DNA from: Anthopleura xanthogrammica
Taxonomy: Eukaryota > Cnidaria > Anthozoa > Actiniaria > Actiniidae
Direction: 5' to 3'
Length of the DNA stretch: 64,000 nucleotides
Assembly: GCA_964019055.1 (NCBI GenBank)
Contig: OZ025217.1
Location: 7,120,966-7,184,965, forward strand
Positions 26,601-38,600 of this stretch are shown here, piece by piece. The notes below the pieces were generated by a model. The model ran no database searches. It had not been told where the DNA came from and saw only the letters and a list, made by a program, of their open reading frames with translations. The stretch's first letter is position 1. Each line of letters opens with the position of its first letter. Position numbers and translations under genes: made by a program.

Positions 26601-29600
26601 ATCTTCAAACTTCTCTGGTCCGTCATTACATGTTAGGACTAACAGTTCGAAGAGTAATAGTGCGCTTATATCTCTGAAATCAAGAACCGAGTCGTGGTCA
26701 TTTGTACAACTCCCAATACCAGACGAAAGGAAATTAAAAGTAAGAAAAGAAAAATAGAACTATTCAAAAAATAAGAAATCTTACTGTCAGCTCAGCAATA
26801 GGCAATGTGCATCAAAGCTCACAAAGCACTCTGGGAAAGTAAGTTCTTTAAAATGTAGCAGGTAAATCGAAGGAACTATCACAAAAAAATTACTCTGTTA
26901 TTTTCGTCTGCTGAAATCCTTCATTTCAATAGAAAATGCCGAAGGAAAAATTGTCAGATGAATTTTTAGAGGAGCCAAAAAAGCGTAAGAACTCACTTAC
27001 CCATCAAGCTTTGTGCTAAAATTTCGAGCTCATGCACATTGGCTATTTTAAGTGTAAATACTAAGGACGTTCATGATCAAAGAATTATATATGAATTTTC
27101 CATATTGAAAATGAAAGCATACTGAGAAATACGCATCAAGGTGGACGCAGTAAGCCTTAAAAATTGAATCTGCCTAAATCCACAATTATCTTTGCTTAAC
27201 ATTAAGGTAGCTGACAACTTGCAACGTTCGATTTGTGCGTGCGCACAAAAAAAAGCTCAAACCCGCTGAATTAGTTTCAAAAATATATTGCTGGTTTGTA
27301 ATCATTCCCAAGAGAATAAAATAACGAAAGACATGGCGGCCATGTTGGATGATATAACAAAAGAATTCATTGATTAAATTCATTCAACATGGAATTACTA
27401 TATAATTCTATTTCGTGCGAGAAGTGCCTTAATTCCTTCATTATTCATATTGGTTTTCCTTATTTGCTTAACTTTATTGAACACAAGATCCACTCAGCTG
27501 ACGCTGGTTTCCATGGGAGATGTGTATAAGCTAATAAACTAAATCTAAATCAATACTCACGAATGTCCTTAAACCCAAAGGCATTTTCTCTTTATTTCTT
27601 CTTAGCATCATGTATTAATTGTTTTAATCAGTTATGAAATCATTAGCAAGAATAAGGGTACGGGTCAATAGTCCACGAGGCTCAGACGAGGGCGAGTGGT
27701 CTAATTGTTATTAGCCTTTCCACCTTCCAAGGTTGAAGAAAAAGCTGGGTGGAGTTGGGTATTGCAGTGTTCTATGGGACTGTTTTAGGGAACAAAATAA
27801 ACGCCAGTTGAAAATATGTCCCCTAAAACAGTCCCACTGCAATGACAACTCGACCCAGTTTTTTCCTCAACCCTCGGAATGACAAAGAAAACAAACAATT
27901 CGACAGCATATATAAGCAAATGACAGGGGAAATTATTCCTTTAAAAACAAACAGTAAGTTCGCCACTGAATCACATTCCGCATGGCATATGATATCAAAT
28001 TAACTTCGTTTTAATTTGCCTTTCTGTTATCACCAGGTAATTTTTTCAGGAAATATATCACAAAGAATTTCGAATTATATTTTACTTGACGACATTTCCT
28101 TTACTAGAATGAAGTGTGTTAATACTTCGACATTTGATGACAGCTTTCAAGGTAACATCAGTATATGTTGAGATTGTAAAACATTTTATTTGTTGCTAAA
28201 AAAATTTGACTCAATGTTAGAATGTATTGCCATGCTTTCTTGCTTCCTTTCTTTCCTGCTTCTTTCCTTCCTTACATCACTAAAACCTTGCTATGTACAC
28301 TTCTTTTTTTCTAACTTTAGGTGGAAGTAATTGTACATGCGCCGAAGAATGGTGTTGCTGGACAACAAATTCTGATAAATACAATAATAACACGTGGTAT
28401 CTGAAATCACATGATGAAATCAATAGATATCAAAATCATAACAACATGAACAGCACAGGTACAGACTTATTCTATGAAATTATATTCATTCTCATTCTCA
28501 TTCTCATTCTCATTCTCATTCTCATTCTCATTTTCATTCTCATTCTCATTCTCATTCTCATTCTCATTCTCATTCTCATTCTCATTCTCATTCTCATTCT
28601 CATTCTCATTCTCATTCTCATTCTCATTCTCATTCTCATTCTCATTCTCATTCTCATTCTCATTCTCATTCTCATTCTCATTCTCATTCTCATTCTCATT
28701 CTCATTCTCATTCTCATTCTCATTCTCATTCTCATTCTCATTCTCATTCTCATTCTCATTCTCATTCTCATTCTCATTCTCATTCTCATTCTCATTCTCA
28801 TTCTCATTCTCATTCTCATTCTCATTCTCATTCTCATTCTCATTCTCATTCTCATTCTCATTCTCATTCTCATTCTCATTCTCATTCTCATTCTCATTCT
28901 CATTCTCATTCTCATTCTCATTCTCATTCTCATTCTCATTCTCATTCTCATTCTCATTCTCATTCTCATTCTCATTCTCATTCTCATTCTCATTCTCATT
29001 CTCATTCTCATTCTCATTCTCATTCTCATTCTCATTCTCATTCTCATTCTCATTCTCATTCTCATTCGCATTCTCATTCTCATTCTTAAATACAATGACA
29101 ATAGTTACTATTTATTAAAAATATTTTCCCGTTTCCCGTTTGGTATAGAAAAGGGTAAGGGGTCGAGAGTCCGGGCGGAGCATCCCCGTATGAAACGACC
29201 GGAAGTACCCTCCCCCCCCCCCCCCCCCCTTCCGGGTCTCCTCGTTATGCATAATTTTTCATATCATACTCAGCCTCATCCAATACTTGCTAAATACAAT
29301 TATCTCATAAAAACCATTTCATTTTGAAGTATAAATAATATTTAACACAGTTTCATTGCTGTAATTCCAGACTCAAGCAATAACCTTGACTTTGAAATGA
29401 CATTATATTCCAATTCATCATACAATGAATCTGTGTCCTCTGTGCTGAAAAGCTTTACTCTTTGCTTCTGGCTCAAGACTTCAAAACCTGGATTCTCTGT
29501 TCAGTATCAGTATCAGTCGCAAAGCGAGATTTCAAGTGGCATATTGATTACATTGCTAGCAGATGCTATTAACATGACCGTTATGGAAACAACTACGTGA

Positions 29601-32600
29601 GTGTAAAGTACCAAGACTAGTACTAAGATTGTAATAGGAAAAGGTAGCAGGGTTCTCTTAATCCTCTTGATGCTCACTAATGCATGACTTATATAATATC
29701 CAGTTCAAAACTGCAACCAAGCCAAGCCTATGCTCAGATTACCACATTTTTTATTAATTGATTATTAGAAGAGGTAAACCTACAAACCTAACTGATGACA
29801 TTTTTTAATTATTTTTCCAAGGCTTCTGTCAGGTAACTTGTCCCACTTGTATCAAGACAACTGGCATTTCTACTGTTTCGTTTGGTCAGAATCCAATAAC
29901 ATGTCATCCATCTATGTAGATGGCAGTAAAGAAAGGACTACAGATGTTAAACAAGATCATAACAGTATTTCTGGTAAGTATTGACAGTACAGTAATTTAC
30001 AATTTGCAGCCACTTTATACATGATGATAATGATAATAATGTTTTCATTGGCGTAACTCATGATTCAAAAACATTTCCTTGCGTCATTATGGCTATGGCT
30101 TACCGTACTCTGAAAGTGAGGGAAAATATATAAAAAAAGGAACTCAAAATTAGTACATGTAACAACGAAGACTATTTTTGTCTTTTATTTAGATGAAGGG
30201 TTCTTATCTTTTGGCTATCGCCTGTTACAACCCAAAACTATGGTGGGGACTATAGGAGACTTTAACATTTGGAGTTACAGCATCAGTAGCGACGAGATCA
30301 AGCGTATGTCTTACGGATGTGGAACGATAGAGGGAAATATCTTATCATGGAAGGAATTTGTTAGAGAAAACAACTATACTCAAATAAGAAGGCCAGCAAC
30401 ATGTAAAAAATATAAAGGTAATTTTGTTTGTTTTGGTTGGTTGGATGGTTAACTAGTCTACTAATTTAAAGTGATTCTCAAGTGAGTAATTCCATACAGC
30501 TGTTCTTAAGCCTCAGTGCTTTCCAATCTTTTACATTTCTTTCAGGCAAAGTTTTAGCTTTAATAGGCTTTTCCACGAGCAGCTTGCTGAGTCCAGTATA
30601 CTTGAAATCCACAACCCATGCACATAGATGCTTCAAGTTTCGATACCTGTTGAAAGGACCTGGAGTGCAATCCTTGGAGGTTCGACTCCCACCAACTAAT
30701 CAAACATCCACAAAAGTGATATGGGTTGACAAAGACAACACTAATACCGAATGGAGATATGGTCAAGTACCTGTTACAGCTTTGACCTCACTACAGGCAA
30801 GTAAATATCGTTCCACTGACTGGTAATTGACTCGTATGCCAACACTGTTTATACATTGTCCGTTTCCAGGTTCTGTTTCAAGGTCATATTAGTGAACAAC
30901 CTGGTTACATCGCTCTTGGTAGTTCGTACATGGAAGATGTTACTTGTGACCATCAGCCAGAAAACGCTAAAGAAGGTTTGCAACACAATAGGCCACTTTA
31001 GAAATTAGCAAGGGACTGGGGCGAGTTTTGAAATTTAATCTAATTATCAAAAACCGATTGTCATCTGATAAAAAATATCAAGATTAGTAAGTCTGGCAAA
31101 TTTGAACCTGTTTCGTTAAAAAGAAACAGAGTTACAAGCCTTCAAATGTGTGCAAAAATTAACAAAGAATGTATGGTTACAGGGGACAAGCGTCCCTACT
31201 AAAGTGGCCTATATTAAAACTTTATTTGATCAAAACTAATATAATAATTAATAGTATTAATCGTATATCCTTTTTATTCTCCATTTAGCTTTCAACCAGA
31301 ATATATCAACAGCACCGGGATTTATATCATCACCTTATTATCCGGGGTATTACGTACGAAATATTCATTGCACTTGGCAAATCACTGCTCCTGTTGACCA
31401 CGTGATCCGATTAACATTCAAAGACTTCGTGTTAGAAGATCATGTAACTTGTTCTTTAGATTATGTTGAAGTTTATGATGGCAGTAAAAGAGATGAAAAT
31501 AAACTTGGAAGATACTGTGGCTTTGTCTACCCACCGTTCCTGGAGACATCCAACAATCTCATGACAGTAATCTTTCATTCTGACGGACAAAAAGAACGAA
31601 GAGGCTTTAATGCTTATTACGCATTCCTCAAAAGTAGGTGATGTTGCATTTACTTGTGGAATTGGTGGCTCGATCGAATTTCTTTTAGGATTCCAGTTCA
31701 TTTATGTTTTTTTTCTTTTTGAACACCTTAAATGGCTGATGATGATGATGATAATGATGTCATTGATGATGATGATAAGGATGGTGTTGATCATGATGAT
31801 ATATGTGGTGTTATTGATCACATTGATGATGATGATAAGGATGATGATGATGTGCATGATGGTGTTGATCATGATGATATATTTGGTGTTATAAAATATT
31901 TGAGATACTACGCGCGCTCTGATTGGCTGACTACCGTGTTTATATCAGAGGACAGAGACACGCTCAGCCTTTTGAGGAAAAAATACCCGAAAAATCACGG
32001 AAGAAAATGATTTGAATGTTAAAGTAGAGCCGCAATTTTGTTTCGAAGACTTTAATTTCCTAGGAAACAATTCATTAAACCAAAAATAAGTGACAGTGCA
32101 AAATAAATATGAAAAAGTAAGATTTTCTCAGCTATCAGAGGGAGAAATCCACTGCAATCTCAGCTAAATAAAGTGGACATTGTGCATTTTTGAAAGCAAA
32201 TACTGTGCTATTAAGATAAAATAATAAATTTAAACCTATGTTTTATTCATGAAAGCCTTGATTTTTATTCGTATTAAACGGCGTTTGGCGTAAAAGTCCA
32301 TCGCCAGAAATTCCGAACGGACATGCGTATTAGCGGCGTTATTCTTACGGAGTAATCCTATACTTACAGTTTTCAAATTAACAGAAAATGTATGGAGCTA
32401 GAGTTTTAATTCCTCGATATCTTACAAAATATTTAACTACAACAGCTGCACGGCTTAGAAGTCCAACAACTAACTTGCAAGCTTTAATAAAAATAATAAA
32501 TCAGAACCAAAACTTTAAATTAGAGTTCGGTTTTACAAAAACAAAAATACTAGGGTTTTAAGTGCCCAATTTAGTGAAGAAGACCTAGAAGAGCGCGAAA

Positions 32601-35600
32601 TCCCTCAACTATTTTGGTCTCAAAATCATGATTATCGGGTACTACAACAGCTGCACGGCTTAGAAGTTCAACAACTAACCTTCAAGCTTTAATAAAATTA
32701 ATAAATCAGAACCAAAACTTTAAATTACAATTCGGTTTGACAACAACAAAAATACTAGGATTTCGAGTGCCCATTTTAGTGAAGAAAACCGGAAGTGTGC
32801 GAAATCCCTCAACTATTTTGGTCTCAAAATCATGGTCATGCTCTATCTTAAATCTTGTTTGAAGGATTGGACTTTCGTCAATATTTCTGCCAAGTTTCAA
32901 ATGGTTTGGCCACAAACTCATTTCGGTTTTTCATCTCTCAATATTTGCAGTCATTAGACTTCGAAGCTCTGAAAAGAAACACTTCCGGCGCGACATAAAC
33001 AAAATAATTCTTATTCATAGCAGCCGTTATTTTTTATTGAAAATGACTGAAAAATCGAGGAAAGATAGAGAGCAGACGCTGTTCAGACTCAGCGATTCTT
33101 ATATAATAATAATACGGTGTTGTACGTAGGTTTCACTGATTCTCATAGACAGTTGGGGCTTCGGGACATTTTTGTGGAATAATCTTGGTAAGCGAGCGAG
33201 AGCTACATAAAACTATGTACTAATTATAACGCACCGAAAACACTCTGGGATGATATTATCCTCGTGTTCCCTTGAAGCCGGCATCGAACGGCGAAAATCC
33301 CTTCCACAGCACTAAGAAGTCTGAATCCTTGTATGATAAATTAACGTTTATCAGTAAATGAGGAAAACAAAGAATTATTCCATAAGCTAACTTTATGATT
33401 AACTTCGTGATTCTACAGTCGTAGACGATCTTTCTCTCACCGCTGCCGAAGATTTACGTCTTTAAATGAATATTTCGACTTCCCAAACTGATCCGCTTCC
33501 TTTTGGTCTTTTAGAATGTTTTGCTGGCAAAATATCTGCCGTAGATAAATAATTTAAAGCAGCGAACAAACCTTTATGTTCAATGCTAAGTTGTGATGTA
33601 TGAACCAATTACAATTGAGAAAAGACAATAAGAATGATTGGCATTTATTTTGCATGATTCTAATTTTGCATAATATAGTGCCCGCCCACTTTGGTTCTGA
33701 ATTTCTGGCGATGCATAATTACGAAAAGTTAAAACTCGGCGTACGAAACAACCACCATCAGCTTCAAAAACAACAACAACAAGATATATTTAAAAAAGTC
33801 ATTTTTAAAAGAACTTATGGTGATTTTTAACAGCTTAGCGAAAAGAAAACGGTATTCTGACTGAGTTTTACTTAATGAACGACGAAGAGCTTGAAAAAAA
33901 ACTGAGAATATTTTACGGCAAAGCTAAAACAAGGAAGGCAAAGAATAGAGTCGACCTTTGCTGCTAAAAATTCACTACTGCATTGAAAAATCTCAATAAT
34001 CCCCCGTAAAACAGATGTTTTCAGATAAATTCAAATCCATCTTTTTTAGTTTATCGAATCAGATGTTAAATTCAGCGATCAGGAGCATCAAGGACTGAGA
34101 AAAGAAGAAAATGTAAAGTTAAAAAATCCTATGAATTTACTAACCTGAAAAAATTCGTCTCCAAACAATTCACAAGGCCTTACTATTAGAAATGTGTGCC
34201 GGCTTATGTCACTCTTTACTGTTGTAGATGAAGGAGAAAAAGACAGCGAGAGCTCAGAAAAGAAAGCTTTTTCCCAGTTTTTCCACCAAGCTTTTTAAAT
34301 TCTTGTAAAATAAATAAACTTACAGTCCTTGTAGCTTGTGAACATCAGCCAAAGCATACACCACGAGCTGAAAGATTTCCTGTTCAAACCTTACCTCATC
34401 TGTTTAATCTTATAAAAACACGTCTACAATTCATTTTCAGTACATCTTCGACTTTGCATTAGTTTCATTAACATTTCAGAACATTTCTCGCCTTGATTTG
34501 GAAAGAGTTTTCAATGATTTTGCCTCGTTAAATTCCATTTCTGTACTAAGGAATTTGGTTGCTGTCAATGAAACTTTTGTCATGCGTACGAGCCTTGTTT
34601 TTGATTCTAAGTTGGGAGAATTTCAATTTCATCAGCTTATTGTCGTAAAATAGTTCAAAATATTTTATAAAAGCAATATAAAACGTCCGCTTGTTTCGGA
34701 CGCGCCTCGTGTTTCTCTACGACTTCTCTCTTGCTCTACAGCTCCCAGCGTGTTTATATCACAGTATATAGACACGCGCGCCGTTTTATATTCCTTAATT
34801 ATTGATGATATTGATGATGATAATGATGATGACATTGATGATGATGTTCATGATGATATATGTGGTGTTATTGATGATATTGATGATGTTAATGATATTA
34901 ATGATATGTTGATATTGTTGCTGTTGTTATTGTTGATGATGATGATGATAATGATGATGATGATGAGGAGGAGGAAGGTAAGGAGGAGGAGGAGGATTAT
35001 GGAATTTCAATACTTTTTCTCGTTTTGGATCTGTACATGTAGGTACAAGAAGCAAATGCAGTCGCCAACAAGGTATCAATTCATAATTATGTAACTATGT
35101 TTATCTTAATCAGTGTTTATGAATCGCGATTGCCTTCACCGACCAGTACAGTATTGGTACAATTTAATATCCCGTAACGTTAATTTCTTTGCAGGCTGTC
35201 CTTCCGGGTGCAAGTGTACGGTAATAAATATTTCTGGCATGGGTGGCATGAAAACTGGACTCGTAGTGGAAGGACAGCATCTTCTCGCCGGGATACCAAA
35301 ATACCTCCCAAAAGAGACTGCGGCAGTGTATGTAATGTTTTGCGCATTTTACAAAATACGTTGCATGGGCTTTAGACGAGTAACACCTAACAGCTAACAA
35401 ACCTGTGGCCCTGTTCTCATGCGCTTGCAAAGCTGAATTTAAAACTAAGACTAGCACTAGAATTGCTCCAAGCCGACCTCTGTGAGACTGTGAGAGAGTC
35501 GCGAGCGAAGAAAGTGAAAAAAAAAGAGAGAAGAACGTCGAAGTAGCGACAGCGCAAAGGTCCAGCGCACTTGATCTTGGTTGGGTTGTTTGTGCTTTAT

Positions 35601-38600
35601 TCAGCGCGCGTGAACTAATACGGAGACGAAAGACTTTGCGAAAGTCTACCTTAGCACCTAATCGTTCCTTTTTTTAGGATGTTTCAAAGAAACCGCATAC
35701 GCAAGATCCAAGAAAATATTTTCGCTTATTTGACCAATCTTCTATATGTGTGAGTATGACAGGAGTATTGGCAGGTTTCCAATGAGGTAATTCTTACTTG
35801 TGTGCTTCAAATTCCTGTCTTGACATAACATTTTGTTTATTTTGTAGGGACTTTAGTAATAATATCATATTTAACGTAGAAAACAACGCTTTTGCCAACA
35901 TGAATTCGACAGAAATAATGTAAGAATACTAGACAGACGTATATAGCTATTTCAAAAAAGGCTGTTAAAGGTTTTGTTGCTTGTTGCATCAGTTGCATGT
36001 TGTAAATTAAGCCCAAATGCAGTTTTCGTGATGAGAATTCATGCAGGAAAAGGTCACAGTTATATGGAATTTTCCCAAACTTTGTCTGCACGCCTTTCCC
36101 AGCAAGTTCCCTTTTTGCTGACATTATTTACATATGAATATAATACTTTAACATGCAACATGCAACATGCAACATGCAACATGCAACATGCAACATGCAA
36201 CATGCAACATGCAACATGCAACATGCAACATGCAACATGCAACATGCAACATGCAACATGCAACATGCAATAAAACCTTCACCAACTTTTTTTTGAAATA
36301 GCTGTATACGCATATAAGCTTCGGCTTTTATTATGAAGCATAATAACTCTTGATGGGTATTGTCAGAATTAACCTCATATAATCTGGATAGATTTACTGA
36401 GGTTATTTGTTTCTTATAACTGTCATATTAGATAGTGACGTCTTGTAATATTTTTTTTAATTTTGTATCTTTCAGCCGCATGAATTCCAACTTTATTCGT
36501 GCTCTACCAACACAGCTCTTTACTCATCTAAAAAGCTTAAATGTTCTGTAAGTAAGAAAGCTAGTTTTATCAATAAAGACTTTTACCGACTCAAATCTAC
36601 ATGGACAAGAAGGATTTCTTCGCCGCGCCGTTTGCTTATGAAATATATAGTTTCAACGCTGTTAAACGAGAACATTAGTCCTCACGTTTTTTTGCAATTG
36701 ATTATTATCACACCGCCTTGATCTTTGTTTTCTTGCTACATATATAGACCCCTTGCAAGCACGTCGGAATGCAGCTCAATTTGGAGGACAAAACAATAGG
36801 TTCCAATTCTCAGGGGATTTAGATTCTTTTGTTTTGTCCTCCAAATGAAGCTGCTTGATGTCATGTGAAAGGGGTCTATAGTAAGGACATTTGTCTTTTA
36901 GTCTTCGAACATCTTCATGAGGGCATCTACCAGTGATGACGTCAAATTTTAACTTATTATTATACGTGTCGAAACCGTGTACATTTTTTTATTGTTGCTA
37001 ATATTAATATTCCATCTTCTTTTTAGTGATCTCGGAAAGAATCTTATGGGCAAACTAGACAAAGACACTTTCTCGGAACTAGATAGTTTAAATGTCTTGT
37101 AAGTACCGTGTAAAATAACCAACAAATAACTTCAATCCCTTTTCCTGCCTCCACAGGGAAGGGTTTAGTAAACATATTAGAGTTTTTTTTTTCTTTTCAT
37201 TTTGTTTTATCAGAAGCCTTCGTCATAATCAAATTCAAGCTATACCACCAACGCTCTTCAAAGACTTAAAAAACCTAACCCACTTGTAAGTTGATTGATT
37301 TTGTTTGCTTTCTCAATTGAAAATTGCAATTGGATATATATACACCCAGCTAAACATTGACTTTTTCTTTTATAGCATATATAGCTGTTTGTTTCATGGA
37401 GACGGACTGAAGGTTTTAAGCATGTTTCCAACTTACGCGCGCGCAGATAATTAGGTGAACAAAATTCAAAACAAATTTCTTTCACAAATATCACTAGCTA
37501 AAAAGTATTTCCCATCTAAACTTGGAAATGTAAACATCAAAAAATCCAACGTGATTTCAGAAATGATTTGTGTTTTGAAAGACAGTTATTGTTGTTCGGA
37601 AAAAAGACATATTAAGAAATACATTACAATACAATAATATTTATGTTGAAAATGATTTTTGACATCAGCTTAATTGTACAATCATTTCTTGTTCTAGATA
37701 TTCAACCAATCAGAGCGCGTTATATTGTGGCTTTGTTATAATATATGTTTTGTTCTCTTCAGATATCTCCAAGGCAACCGGATCTCATCTTTGCCTGATG
37801 GTGTCTTTCGATATCTTAATCGGCTTCTGTTGATGTAAGTATAGTTGTCTATTCAGTGATAAGGTCATATTTGAGCGTAAGCAATATATACGTATATATT
37901 TGATGACGTGTTCCTCTGCTCAGCAAGAGATACATTTTGTTCGTTTTTACCCATGTCATGTCCATGTACAGTCTCGAGTCTTAAATCACCACACACATTG
38001 GATGCCAAATATTATCCAATTTTTTGAATTTTGAAACGATTTCTTTACTTTTTTAAGTGTTTTTAATAAGATATAACCATTTTATTCATTTTCAGAAATC
38101 TTGCTAGCAACAAAATAAAAACATTATCAAAGAAATCTTTTCAGGGACTTGAAACTTTAAAGTTTTTGTGAGTATCCGTTTTTTTCTCAATAAAACTAAA
38201 ACTTCTCGAATTTCCTCCAGTGATAGTCCCAACAAAACAAATACATTCGAATGAAGATGTTTTGCAAGGCCTTTTTAATCAAATATGAATGTGAGTGAGT
38301 CGAATGACTAGCAAGCTATTTGCAGTAATGATGTTTGTGATGATGCATTTTATCGTTTTTCTTTAAAGGAATCTAAGCAACAACAAGTTGTCCTACGTTT
38401 CGCCTGATGCCTTTGATTATCTTCAAGGCCTAAAATATTTGTAAGTGCAGATGATCATTAGCAATAATTATTCAACATTTCCGTCCATGTTTGGTTCAAT
38501 GTGGTTGCAGTTGCTTCGTTAGCAGCAAAATACCGAATGCGCATGCCTGGGTTTATCGAAAAGATGCTTTTCAGGGTTTGTGAAGGTTTTATTGCTCATT

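Noticed and set aside
35941..36308. CRISPR-like array of short repeats
   Set aside because: The repeats are contiguous heptamers without spacers in an animal genome; the context is a MITE.
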